A stretch of 14,959 nt of DNA from Chitinophagales bacterium (lineage in GTDB: Bacteria; Bacteroidota; Bacteroidia; Chitinophagales; UBA8649): contig JADHRO010000023.1 of assembly GCA_016777395.1 (NCBI GenBank), positions 1 to 14,959 on the forward strand, read 5' to 3'. This document shows positions 1-7,512 of this stretch, piece after piece. Within the stretch, counting starts at the first letter, position 1, and every line of letters begins with the position of its first letter. The notes under the pieces are model-generated. The model did no database searches. It had not been told where the DNA came from and was given only the letters and a program-made list of their open reading frames with translations. The position numbers and the translations under genes are program-made.

Positions 1-1
1 T

Positions 2-838
2 TGTTCAGGCAGAAGACATCCAGCTATGTTAACCATTGGAAATAGAATTTATCTTGGTTTGGGAGACGATGCTGTTGATAATTTGAAAGATTGGTGGATG
101 TATGATATCACCTCAGACTCTTGGTCTCAAATAGCGGATTTACCTGGACCACCAAGACATCACCCTTATATGTTTAATGCAGATGGAGATGTGTTCGTAG
201 GACTTGGTCACAGAGGTAATACTATTTACCGAGATTGGTATAAGTTGGATACGGTAAGCAATGTATGGAATTCAATGAGTATATTTCCGGGAGAAGGCAG
301 AGTTGCTGGAACACAGTTAGGTAATGGTAAATACGGTTATGTGATAAGCGGCGATGGTGATAACCATAGTTATATGGAAACTGGGGAAATGTGGCGATAT
401 GATCCATCAGATGATTCATGGACAGAATTACCTCCGCACCCAGGAATTAGTAGATGGGCTCCAGGAAGTTTCGTTATAGAAAACAATGTTTATTTTTTTG
501 GAGGGCTTAACAGACAAACAGGTACATTCCCTAATGATTTATGGAAATTTGAATTGGAGGATGAGATGGTTGACACAAACTCCACAAGTATTCTGCAAAA
601 TTTATCTCTAGCTAATACTTTTATCTACCCCAACCCAACAAATAATATTTTAATGTGGGAAAATGATCAAAAGATAACTTCCATTAAAATATTTAATGCG
701 TTGGGTAAACTAGTTATTTCTGAGCCTGCAATTGCTAAGCAAGTAGAGGTCAAAAATTTAAACGATGGATTATATTTAGTGCAGTTTTATACTGAAAACC
801 AAGCAGTGAAAACTTCAAAATTATTAGTCAATCATTAA
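2..838 (+). CDS. Secreted kelch-repeat protein with C-terminal T9SS sorting domain (5' end cut off by the window)
   Basis: The reading frame is open to the window edge. The codons before the first ATG (position 26) read CSGRRHPAM, which fits a kelch motif, so that ATG is probably internal and the true start lies upstream. Counting from that Met, residues 1-185 hold about four kelch-type blades, recognisable by GLGDD, GLGHR, SGDGD and FGG turns followed by W.YD or W.F strands (for example WWMYD, DWYKLD, MWRYD, LWKFE). Such blades usually pack into a beta-propeller for protein or glycan binding. Residues about 195-270 are a type A T9SS sorting domain: FIYPNPTNN at its start, IKIFNALGKLV in the middle, and the closing GLYLVQF and KLLVNH. 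This predicts export through the outer membrane with removal of the tail. Substrate or partner is unknown. A hairpin terminator follows directly. Confidence 0.85.
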   Translation, partial: CSGRRHPAMLTIGNRIYLGLGDDAVDNLKDWWMYDITSDSWSQIADLPGPPRHHPYMFNADGDVFVGLGHRGNTIYRDWYKLDTVSNVWNSMSIFPGEGRVAGTQLGNGKYGYVISGDGDNHSYMETGEMWRYDPSDDSWTELPPHPGISRWAPGSFVIENNVYFFGGLNRQTGTFPNDLWKFELEDEMVDTNSTSILQNLSLANTFIYPNPTNNILMWENDQKITSIKIFNALGKLVISEPAIAKQVEVKNLNDGLYLVQFYTENQAVKTSKLLVNH

Positions 839-861
839 GTTGAATTCACTGCCATACAAAC

Positions 862-897
862 AAAAAAAAAGAGGAATGCAGACGTTCCTCTTTTTTT
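862..897 (+). terminator. Rho-independent terminator after the kelch/T9SS gene
   Basis: GAGGAA (871-876) pairs with TTCCTC (885-890). The A-run before it (864-870) pairs with the T-run after it (891-897), giving a stem of about 13 base pairs around an eight-base spacer in which two further pairs can form. The A-run/T-run symmetry means it could work in either direction, but no minus-strand gene approaches from the right. Confidence 0.85.
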
Positions 898-941
898 ATT
901 TATACTAATCAATTCGATTTACCTTATCTTTCGTTAATTAA

Positions 942-949
942 TATTTTTG
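942..949 (+). promoter_or_regulatory. Match to the Bacteroidota -7 promoter element, possibly for a leaderless thioesterase mRNA
   Basis: TATTTTTG matches the TAnnTTTG consensus at every fixed base. Its last G is four bases before the ATG at 953, so transcription could start at or next to the A of that ATG. The -33 element is poor: only TTTA at 918-921. AT-rich spacers produce such octamers by chance, so this is tentative. Confidence 0.3.
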
Positions 950-952
950 CTA

Positions 953-1417
953 ATGAAATTTGAAATTAAGATACAAATCCGTTGGGCAGACGCTGACCCC
1001 AATCAACATGTTAGGCATTCAGCTTACTATGATTATGGTGCCCATGCTCGTATTCGTTTCTTCCAACAACATGGATTTACAGCAAAGAAATTAAATGACT
1101 TGAACATTGGACCAATTATATTTAAGGAAGAATGCTCGTTTATCAAAGAACTTCATTCAGACGATGAGATAAAGGTGAATATTTTAAAAGGTGAAGTCAA
1201 TGAGGACGGTTCACGATGGGTTCTTCACCATGAGATCTTTAACCAAAACAATATAAAGTGCGCACAGATTTCAACTCAAGGTGCTTGGATAGATTTGACT
1301 AAACGCAAGTTAAGCAATCCTCCACTCCAAATCGCCAAAGCACTTCATAGTTTGCCGGATGGGGATCATTACTTATACAGGAAATCATCCAATAAAAATT
1401 CCGCTAAAAAACAATAA
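953..1417 (+). CDS. Hotdog-fold acyl-CoA thioesterase (4HBT/YbgC-like)
   Basis: A 154-residue protein, the usual size of a single hotdog domain. Its N-terminal part, WADADPNQHVRHSAYYDY (residues 11-28), is the 4-hydroxybenzoyl-CoA thioesterase family signature. By alignment with 4HBT and YbgC the catalytic Asp is D15. The family hydrolyses acyl-CoA or aryl-CoA thioesters in the cytoplasm; the acyl chain preferred here cannot be read from sequence. ATG at 953 is chosen over the TTG at 947 because an in-frame stop lies at 935 and the family motif begins about ten residues in, as expected. The basic, Asn-rich tail after residue 140 is probably disordered. It stands alone between a terminator and a convergent dienoyl-CoA reductase gene. 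Confidence 0.85.
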   Translation: MKFEIKIQIRWADADPNQHVRHSAYYDYGAHARIRFFQQHGFTAKKLNDLNIGPIIFKEECSFIKELHSDDEIKVNILKGEVNEDGSRWVLHHEIFNQNNIKCAQISTQGAWIDLTKRKLSNPPLQIAKALHSLPDGDHYLYRKSSNKNSAKKQ

Positions 1418-1493
1418 ACAATCTTTTAAAGCGCATTTAGGCAGGTAACTCCTATTGCCAAAAAGCCTGTAGCAATTGAGCTTCTCCATATTC

Positions 1494-1510
1494 AAAAGAA
1501 GCCTTCTTTT
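1494..1510. terminator. Weak AT-rich hairpin between convergent genes
   Basis: AAAAGAA (1494-1500) pairs with TTCTTTT (1504-1510) around a three-base loop, in the 111-base gap between the convergent thioesterase and reductase genes. It is short and AT-rich, with A- and T-runs on the two arms, so it could be a weak bidirectional terminator or chance. Confidence 0.3.
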
Positions 1511-1528
1511 AGCCCTATCAATTATTAT

Positions 1529-2407
1529 TTACTTCTTCTTGGTACTTCTAATCATCGCTTCTAACTGATCCCACATTTCATTAGGAATCATTTCGAGGTT
1601 ATTAAATTGACCTGCGCGAATTTGTTCACCACCATCTAAAGTCACGATTTCACCATTCATATAATCTGCAAAATCAGAAACCATATAAGCTGCTAAATTA
1701 GCTAATTCTTGATGCTCCCCTACTCTTTTCAATGGCACTTGCTTACTGATATCTAAATCATCTTTCAAGTTACCTGGCAACAATCTATCCCATGCTCCTT
1801 TTGTTGGGAATGGACCCGGTGCTATGGCATTAAAACGAATATTGTATTTTGCCCATTCAAATGCAAGTGACTTTGTCATAGCCACAACTCCACCTTTTGC
1901 GCAAGCTGAAGGGACAACATATCCAGAACCAGTCCATGCATATGTTGTCACAATATTTAAAACATTTCCTTTGTCTTGTTTGGTATTTATCCAATGTTTT
2001 CCAAATGTTAGGGTGCAATTAACCGTCCCCAATAACACAATATCGATGATCGTTTTGAACGCATTAGCAGAAAGTCTTTCAGTAGGACTAATGAAGTTTC
2101 CCGCTGCATTATTTAACAAAATATCAACCTTGCCAAACTTATCAATAGCAGCATCTCTGACTGCCTCTACTTGCGCAAGCTCGCGCACATCACATTGCAC
2201 AGGTAAACATTGTCCACCAGTAGACCCTTCCAGCTCTTTTGCGGTATCCCGTAAAAGGGCTATCCGACGACTTGTAATAACCGTATTTGCCCCCAATTCC
2301 ATGAAGTACTTTGTCATTGCTTTCCCAAGACCAGAGCCACCTCCCGTGATAACTATTGTTTTTCCTTTCAATGCGCCTTCCCGCATCATTCCTTCTTTAA
2401 TATTCAT
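1529..2407 (-). CDS. 2,4-dienoyl-CoA reductase, SDR type (DECR1-like)
   Basis: A 292-residue short-chain dehydrogenase. The family reduces 2,4-dienoyl-CoA to 3-enoyl-CoA with NADPH, an auxiliary step in beta-oxidation of unsaturated fatty acids. The Rossmann motif TGGGSGLG is at residues 21-28 and NNAAG at 99-103. The stretch NNAAGNFISPTERLS (99-113) is nearly identical to my recollection of human mitochondrial DECR1, and VVPSACAKGGV and TLDGGE also align. The four active-site residues of DECR1 (N148, Y199, S210, K214) all have counterparts: N104, Y156, S167 and K171. The classical SDR YxxxK is replaced by SxxxK, as in DECR1, which argues against a generic 3-oxoacyl reductase. The bacterial FMN/FeS FadH is a different protein. 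ATG at 2407 is used; Met7 or Met8 are possible alternative starts. The gene is divergent from dnaX. Confidence 0.88.
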   Translation of the reverse strand: MNIKEGMMREGALKGKTIVITGGGSGLGKAMTKYFMELGANTVITSRRIALLRDTAKELEGSTGGQCLPVQCDVRELAQVEAVRDAAIDKFGKVDILLNNAAGNFISPTERLSANAFKTIIDIVLLGTVNCTLTFGKHWINTKQDKGNVLNIVTTYAWTGSGYVVPSACAKGGVVAMTKSLAFEWAKYNIRFNAIAPGPFPTKGAWDRLLPGNLKDDLDISKQVPLKRVGEHQELANLAAYMVSDFADYMNGEIVTLDGGEQIRAGQFNNLEMIPNEMWDQLEAMIRSTKKK

Positions 2408-2739
2408 ACGTGTGTTTTTTATTTAGATATTGCTCAAGAATTTTTACCATCACCAATTAATTCCTAGATACATTAAACATTACAAAAAAATAGGTGTCAC
2501 TATCTATTGAATTAGCTCTTGATAACCCTTCTTAATTTCCTGTATTAGAATCTAGTCCTGGGTAGAATAAAGAAGCCGCATCATCAGCATCGGCTTGGAT
2601 ATAGTTCTTACCATTCAAAGTTACGTTTTTTTATGATTTATAAAGAATACAGTGCAAAGGCAAATCCAATGAATTTTTGTTAATAAAATTTAGCCTATAT
2701 CTAGATAAGAGAGCTAAAATAAACCCTAACTTTACTCTT
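2408..2739. other. Divergent intergenic region between the reductase gene and dnaX
   Basis: This 332-base spacer must carry the promoters of both divergent genes, but I see no full TAnnTTTG element with a -33 partner on either strand. Partial matches exist (TAACTTTA at 2727-2734), but that one is too close to the dnaX ATG to serve it. The only other structure I can point to is the coding-like minus-strand frame at 2532-2630, listed separately. Confidence 0.6.
2532..2630 (-). pseudogene. Coding-like orphan frame, possible gene remnant or very small protein
   Basis: On the minus strand this frame is open for 32 codons and ends at a TAA. It reads as well-mixed protein: VTLNGKNYIQADADDAASL, then FYPGLDSNTGN. 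The composition (Asp, Ala, Gly, Asn and Tyr with few of the Lys, Ile and Phe codons expected from random AT-rich DNA) looks like real coding sequence. No ATG or GTG lies in frame. A TTG is available 23 codons before the stop, and an in-frame TAA sits just upstream at 2631-2633. A decayed 3' end of a former gene is the simplest reading; a small protein with an unusual start is the alternative. I do not recognise the family. Confidence 0.3.
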
Positions 2740-4485
2740 ATGAGTTATATTGTTTCGGCAAGAAAATATCGTCCGCAGACCTTTGAAGACGTAGTAGGTC
2801 AAGAACAAATTACGACAACACTAAAAAGGTCGATTGAAAATGATCACCTTGCCCAAGCATTTTTGTTTTGCGGTCCTCGTGGTGTAGGAAAAACGACCTG
2901 CGCGCGGATTATGGCTAAAGCTGTAAATACGGGGCAAACTGAAAAACTGGATGAAATTGAGGAGGATTTTTCGTTTAACATTTTTGAGTTAGATGCCGCT
3001 TCAAACAACAAAGTTGATGATATGCATCAGCTTATTGCGCAAGTTCGAATCCCCCCTCAAACGGGAAAGTATAAAATATATATTATTGATGAGGTTCACA
3101 TGCTCTCTCAAGCTGCTTTTAATGCCTTTCTAAAAACCTTAGAAGAACCACCGCCATATGCCATTTTCATACTGGCGACGACAGAAAAGCATAAAATTTT
3201 ACCTACCATATTATCGCGTTGTCAGATATACGATTTCAAACGGATTTCGGTAGCTGACATTGTAAAGCACCTCCAAAATATTGCTCAAAAAGAGCAGATA
3301 GACGCAGATGAAAGTGCCTTGCATATTATAGCTGAAAAAGCAGATGGCGCGCTAAGGGATGCTCTTTCTATTTTCGATAGATTGGTCAGCTTTTCTGGTG
3401 AGCAGTTAAGCTACGAAGCCGCAGTCAAAGGGCTTAATGTTTTGGATCATGATTATTTTTTTAAAATAACAGAATACCTGCTATTGAGTGATTTATCCAA
3501 CGCAATGCTTGCATTAGATGAGATTTTAAACAACGGTTTTGAAGCAGACCATTTTATTTATGGACTGAGTAGTCATTTTAGGAATTTATTGGTTTGTAAA
3601 GATCCCAAGACTATAAAACTTCTTGAACTAAGTGAACGGATTAAACAACTCTATTTTGAACAAGCAGAAATGACGCCTCAATCATTTCTAGTAAATGCAC
3701 TGAGTTTAGCTTCAGATGCAGACGTCAACTATGCAGCGAGTATCAATAAGCGGTTGTTAACTGAAGGCATGCTGATGAAAATGGCCTTTTTGATTAATTT
3801 AAGCCAAGGCAAAGCCATTTTTGGCGATGAATCAGCCGAAAAAAAAAAGCTTGAACAAAAATTAAAAGCCAATCCAGTCGCAAATACCTTGCCTGACAAC
3901 GACACCAACAAAGAAGTGTTAGCTCCAATTGAAAGTAAAGTTATTGACGATAAAAAAGAGCCTATTGAAAAAATTGTAGCTCCTGAATCTATTATCGACA
4001 AGCCAAAAAAATCAAGTCATTTAAGTCTTGAAAAATTGGAGATGGAGATCGAAACAGAATTAAGCAAGCCTGAAATCGAAAAGGTCATAGAAAAAGAAGC
4101 TAAACCTTCTGGCACCCTTGAGCTAAATGAAGAGAATTTAGCGAGTTCTTGGCAGCACTTTCTTGAATCCCTAGCAAAAGAAAACAATAAAAGTCTCTTA
4201 CACAGTATTAATGATAAAAATCCAAGGCTGAATGGAGAACTCATTGAACTTATTGCAGATAGTCAAGTCGAATCCTCGCTCATTGAAAAAAATATTTTAA
4301 CCATTACGAGATTCCTCAAAACACGCTTAAACGTGTCCGATTTAAAAGTATCTATTATCGTTGAAGAGGACGAAACAAAACAGCGAATAATTCTCAACCA
4401 AAAAGAAAAATTCCAGCGGATGCAGACAAGCAACCCTTCCTTAAAATTATTAGTAGAAAAATTAGATTTAGAACTAGAAAGATAA
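2740..4485 (+). CDS. dnaX: DNA polymerase III subunit gamma/tau (clamp loader ATPase)
   Basis: A 581-residue AAA+ subunit that drives loading of the sliding clamp; full-length tau also tethers the polymerase and helicase. The start is set at ATG 2740 because MSYIVSARKYRPQTF is the standard DnaX beginning; the frame is open 21 codons further upstream without similarity. Walker A GPRGVGKT is at 45-52, Walker B IIDEVH at 115-120, sensor 1 in ATTEKH at 146-151, the SRC arginine-finger motif at 159-161, and sensor 2 GALRDAL at 203-209. Domain III ends near residue 355. A charged Lys/Glu-rich linker follows, then a C-terminal tau-type domain (about 470-581). The four-cysteine zinc module normally found between Walker A and the LDAASNN motif is absent: residues 62-80 contain no Cys. 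An A10-G slippery run at codons 367-370 may give a shorter product. The M16 peptidase gene starts six bases downstream. Confidence 0.96.
   Translation: MSYIVSARKYRPQTFEDVVGQEQITTTLKRSIENDHLAQAFLFCGPRGVGKTTCARIMAKAVNTGQTEKLDEIEEDFSFNIFELDAASNNKVDDMHQLIAQVRIPPQTGKYKIYIIDEVHMLSQAAFNAFLKTLEEPPPYAIFILATTEKHKILPTILSRCQIYDFKRISVADIVKHLQNIAQKEQIDADESALHIIAEKADGALRDALSIFDRLVSFSGEQLSYEAAVKGLNVLDHDYFFKITEYLLLSDLSNAMLALDEILNNGFEADHFIYGLSSHFRNLLVCKDPKTIKLLELSERIKQLYFEQAEMTPQSFLVNALSLASDADVNYAASINKRLLTEGMLMKMAFLINLSQGKAIFGDESAEKKKLEQKLKANPVANTLPDNDTNKEVLAPIESKVIDDKKEPIEKIVAPESIIDKPKKSSHLSLEKLEMEIETELSKPEIEKVIEKEAKPSGTLELNEENLASSWQHFLESLAKENNKSLLHSINDKNPRLNGELIELIADSQVESSLIEKNILTITRFLKTRLNVSDLKVSIIVEEDETKQRIILNQKEKFQRMQTSNPSLKLLVEKLDLELER
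3839..3854 (+). promoter_or_regulatory. Candidate slippery site in dnaX producing a gamma-like short form
   Basis: Ten consecutive A (3839-3848) are followed by G. The frame reads GAA AAA AAA AAG, so the run contains an A AAA AAG heptamer, the slippery sequence of E. coli dnaX. After a -1 shift the next codons are GCT then TGA (3852-3854). After a +1 shift the frame stops at TAA (3863-3865). Slippage either way would therefore end the protein at about 371-374 residues, just after the clamp-loader core and before the tau linker and tail. I see no clear upstream Shine-Dalgarno-like stimulator or strong downstream hairpin, so transcriptional slippage, as in Thermus dnaX, may be more likely than ribosomal frameshifting. 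Confidence 0.55.
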
Positions 4486-4491
4486 AAACTT

Positions 4492-7404
4492 ATGAAAAAT
4501 TATATTTTATGTTTAGTCGCCGTTGCTTGCATAGTTGCTTGCAAAAAGATTCCTTCAAGAGCTGCAAGTTACACACATGACTTCGAAATGGTAAAAGGCG
4601 ACCCGAGTAATACCTTAATTTACACCTTAGAAAACGGGCTTAAAGTCTATCTATCCGTGAATGAACTAGAGCCTCGAATTCAGACCTTAATAGCGGTGAA
4701 AGCAGGTTCAAAATTTGATCCAGAAGAAACCACTGGACTGGCGCATTACCTGGAGCATATGATGTTTAAAGGCACCCACAATATGGGCACTAAGGATTGG
4801 GCTTCAGAAAAAGACATTTTAGATCAAATAGCTGCCACTTTCGAACAGCACAAAGAAGAAAAAAATCCTGAACAGAAAATAGCGCTTTATGCAAAAATTG
4901 ATAGTTTGTCTCTAGAGGCCTCTAAGTTTGCCATTGCTAATGAATACGATAAAATGGTTTCGAGTTTAGGAGCAAAAGGGACGAATGCATATACCTCCAA
5001 TGATGAAACGGTATACATGAATGATATTCCATCCAATGAAATAGAAAAGTGGCTGAAATTGGAAGGGGAGCGATTCCAGACCCTAGTGCTGCGATTATTT
5101 CACACCGAACTAGAAACAGTTTATGAAGAGTTTAATCGTTCACAAGATTCTGATAATCGATGGGTTTATCAAGGTGTTCTCGAAGGCCTACTACCCAATC
5201 ATCCTTATGGGACGCAGACTACAATTGGAGTAGGTGAACATTTAAAAAATCCATCCTTATATAACATACATGAATATTTTGATACTTATTATGTCCCTAA
5301 TAATATTGCAATATGTTTATCCGGTGATTTAGATCCTGATCAGACCGTTGATATTATTGAAGAGTATTTTGGAAAATGGGAACGCAAAGATGTCCCTGAG
5401 TTTTTTGCCAACCAAGATATAGAGCTAAGTGAAGCAATAAGCAAAGAGACCTTTGGCCCTCAACAAGAGTTATTGTACTTGGGATATAAGTTTGATGGGG
5501 CTGGATCAAAGGAAGCTAGAATGATTCAGATCATTGACATGTTACTTGCTAATAGTCAAGCTGGTCTCATTGATATTGATCTTGTATTAAAACAGAAGGT
5601 TCTAAATGCAAGCTCGTTTGCGCAAATTCTCAAAGACCACTCCATTCACTTTCTTTATGGAATACCAAAAGAAAATCAAAGTCTTGAGGAAGTTAAAGAT
5701 CTACTTTTAGCCGAATTACAGAAAATCAAACAAGGAGATTTTGACGAGTGGTTACTAGAAGCAGTGGTGAATGACTTAAAAATAAGTCGAATAAAAAGTC
5801 TTGAAACCAACAGAGGAAGGGCTTCCTTAATGGTTGATGCGTTTATCAATGATTTGGATTACCAAGATCTTGTTTATGACCATGATAGTATGGCACTTAT
5901 CACAAAAGCTGAAGTCATTGATTTTGCCAACGAGCATTATGGAGAAAATTATGTGGTTTCTTATAAGCGCATAGGTGAATCTGATCGACATAGCGTTCCG
6001 AAACCAAAAATCACAGCTGTAGAGGTAGATAGAGAAAGTAAATCTTCATTTTATACGGAATTTGATAGCCTTCCTTCTAAGCGTTTAACTCCTAAGTTCC
6101 TCGATTTTAAAAAGGATATCACCTTGAGTCAAGTTAATGATATTGAAATAGCCTATGCTAAGAATAAGAACAATGAGATTTTCAATTTGTACTATTTATT
6201 TGATGTAGGTTCTAATACAGATAAAGAATTAGCCTTAGCGATTCAGTATCTGCCTTATTTGGGGACATCCACCTATAGCGCTGAGGACTTGCAAAAAGAA
6301 TTTTATCGCTATGGCTTGGAGTTTGGAGTAAATGCTGGAAGTGACCAGATCTCTGTTTCATTGTCTGGATTAGAAGAAAATTTAGATAAAGGCATTGAGC
6401 TTTTTGAGCACATTTTAGCCAATGTGCAGGCAGATTCTTCTGTTTATACCGAATTGGTAAGTGATGTATTAAAAGCTAGAGTGAATGCCAAGCTAGACAA
6501 AAACACCATTTTAAGAAGCGGTTTAGGGTCTTATGCCAAATATGGCCCTGTTAATCCTTTTACTGATCGATTGAGTATAGAACAAATAGAATCAATGTGT
6601 GTAGACAGTTTGGTCAAAAAAATTAATGCATTGAGCAATATAGATCATCGAATATTCTACTTTGGTTCTATGAGTCTATTTAAGGTTAAAGGTTTAATAG
6701 CTAAACATCATACCAATACCTCCAAGCTCAATCCTATTCCTAAAGAAAAAATATATGAAGAATTAGTTACTTCGGCGAACAAGGTATATTATGCGCCCTA
6801 CGATATGCAGCAGGTGGAGATGTTTTTAATCTCTAAAGACGAAGTATTTAATCCCGAAATGTTAGCAGGTATAAAATTGTTTAATGAATATTTTGGTGCA
6901 GGATTATCCTCTATTGTTTTTCAAGAGATTAGAGAGAAGAAAGCATTGGCTTATTCCGCCTATAGTTATATTTCAACACCTACAGATGAAGAGAAAAGCC
7001 ATTATGTAAATGCCTATATCGGTACGCAAGCAGACAAGCTAAGCGATGCCACATCGGCCATGTTTGAATTAATGAATAATATGCCAGAGGCCGAAATGCA
7101 ATTTAATTCAGCAAAAGAAGCTGTTACCAAAAAGTTGGAAAGTGATTGGACAACCGGTTCAAATGTATATTGGCAATATGAACAAGCGAAAAAACTGGGG
7201 GTTAATTACGATTTGAACCAAAAAATATATGCTCAGGTGCAAGAAATGGAGCTCGGTGATCTAAAAATATTTTTTAATAATCATGTTAAGGGAAATGACT
7301 ACAGTATATGCGTCATAGGTAACCCATCAAATATAGATTTTAATGTGCTTGAGACTTTAGGCGAATTGAAGCAGTTGGAGTTGGAAGAATTATTCGGCTA
7401 TTAA
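4492..7404 (+). CDS. Lipoprotein M16 family zinc metallopeptidase (two-lobed, pitrilysin-like)
   Basis: 970 residues. A short hydrophobic N-terminus ends in the lipobox IVAC (C17 as the lipidated Cys), predicting a membrane-anchored envelope protein. The inverted zinc motif HxxEH is HYLEH at 85-89 (ligands H85 and H89, general base E88). The third ligand is most likely E213 in TVYEEFNRSQD, aligned with the pitrilysin NAEL glutamate. It lies about 124 residues after H89, rather than about 77, because of a charged helical insertion near 105-155. I recall the same arrangement from other Bacteroidota M16 proteins. The second half (about 530-970) is a second M16 lobe without HxxEH but with the conserved QEIREKKALAYSAYSY stretch. 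The family degrades peptides inside a closed chamber; the substrate is unknown. It is probably cotranscribed with dnaX, six bases upstream, and ends at a terminator. Confidence 0.92.
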   Translation: MKNYILCLVAVACIVACKKIPSRAASYTHDFEMVKGDPSNTLIYTLENGLKVYLSVNELEPRIQTLIAVKAGSKFDPEETTGLAHYLEHMMFKGTHNMGTKDWASEKDILDQIAATFEQHKEEKNPEQKIALYAKIDSLSLEASKFAIANEYDKMVSSLGAKGTNAYTSNDETVYMNDIPSNEIEKWLKLEGERFQTLVLRLFHTELETVYEEFNRSQDSDNRWVYQGVLEGLLPNHPYGTQTTIGVGEHLKNPSLYNIHEYFDTYYVPNNIAICLSGDLDPDQTVDIIEEYFGKWERKDVPEFFANQDIELSEAISKETFGPQQELLYLGYKFDGAGSKEARMIQIIDMLLANSQAGLIDIDLVLKQKVLNASSFAQILKDHSIHFLYGIPKENQSLEEVKDLLLAELQKIKQGDFDEWLLEAVVNDLKISRIKSLETNRGRASLMVDAFINDLDYQDLVYDHDSMALITKAEVIDFANEHYGENYVVSYKRIGESDRHSVPKPKITAVEVDRESKSSFYTEFDSLPSKRLTPKFLDFKKDITLSQVNDIEIAYAKNKNNEIFNLYYLFDVGSNTDKELALAIQYLPYLGTSTYSAEDLQKEFYRYGLEFGVNAGSDQISVSLSGLEENLDKGIELFEHILANVQADSSVYTELVSDVLKARVNAKLDKNTILRSGLGSYAKYGPVNPFTDRLSIEQIESMCVDSLVKKINALSNIDHRIFYFGSMSLFKVKGLIAKHHTNTSKLNPIPKEKIYEELVTSANKVYYAPYDMQQVEMFLISKDEVFNPEMLAGIKLFNEYFGAGLSSIVFQEIREKKALAYSAYSYISTPTDEEKSHYVNAYIGTQADKLSDATSAMFELMNNMPEAEMQFNSAKEAVTKKLESDWTTGSNVYWQYEQAKKLGVNYDLNQKIYAQVQEMELGDLKIFFNNHVKGNDYSICVIGNPSNIDFNVLETLGELKQLELEELFGY

Positions 7405-7418
7405 GGGCCTTAAATGGA

Positions 7419-7448
7419 AAAAGGTCAAAACTGAATGTTTGACCTTTT
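7419..7448 (+). terminator. Rho-independent terminator after the dnaX-M16 unit
   Basis: AAAAGGTCAAA (7419-7429) and TTTGACCTTTT (7438-7448) form a perfect 11-base-pair stem around an eight-base loop. It starts 14 bases past the peptidase stop codon, and the stem itself ends in a T-run. Confidence 0.85.
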
Positions 7449-7451
7449 ACG

Positions 7452-7478
7452 CTAAACTAACTAACTTAACTAACTAAA
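7452..7478 (+). repeat. CTAA/TTAA-rich short tandem tract
   Basis: Repeats of CTAA with one TTAA between them run directly up to the tandem hairpins. TAA occurs in all three forward frames here (for example at 7453, 7458 and 7475), so any readthrough translation would stop. Whether it is functional or a simple repeat cannot be told from one copy. Confidence 0.5.
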
Positions 7479-7479
7479 T

Positions 7480-7512
7480 GAGGTAACTACTCCTCAGAGG
7501 AAACTACGCCTC
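7480..7512 (+). repeat. Two tandem 16-base hairpin units with matching AACTAC loops
   Basis: Unit 1 (7480-7495) is GAGG, loop TAACTACT, CCTC. Unit 2 (7497-7512) is GAGG, loop AAACTACG, CCTC. They differ at only two loop positions and are separated by a single A, which can extend either stem to five base pairs. The conserved stem and conserved AACTAC loop core suggest a small structured RNA element or a paired protein- or RNA-binding site. I do not recognise a described family. Confidence 0.5.

Noticed and set aside
222..419. Minus-strand open frame inside the kelch gene
   Set aside because: It lies entirely opposite a clear kelch/T9SS coding sequence and shows no protein family features.
8..538. 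Kelch repeats as a possible intact gene starting at ATG 26
   Set aside because: The frame continues to the window edge with kelch-like residues before that Met, and no signal peptide follows it, which a T9SS cargo needs.
1418..1528. Protein-like readings on both strands in the gap between the thioesterase and reductase genes
   Set aside because: The gap is only 111 bases, both strands give equally plausible peptides, and neither has a start, so I treat it as chance.
1824..2426. 200-codon plus-strand open frame opposite the dienoyl-CoA reductase
   Set aside because: The minus-strand reductase is certain from its motifs; this frame is antisense, has no recognisable domain and reads as a shadow.
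2727..2734. TAACTTTA as the dnaX -7 promoter element
   Set aside because: It is one base off consensus and ends five bases before the dnaX ATG with no -33 element; a promoter there is unlikely to serve dnaX.
7479..7487. ATG AGG TAA at the tandem hairpins as a leader peptide start
   Set aside because: It would encode only two residues. The longer frame through the hairpins (from GGT at 7482) has a TGA directly before it and no start codon.
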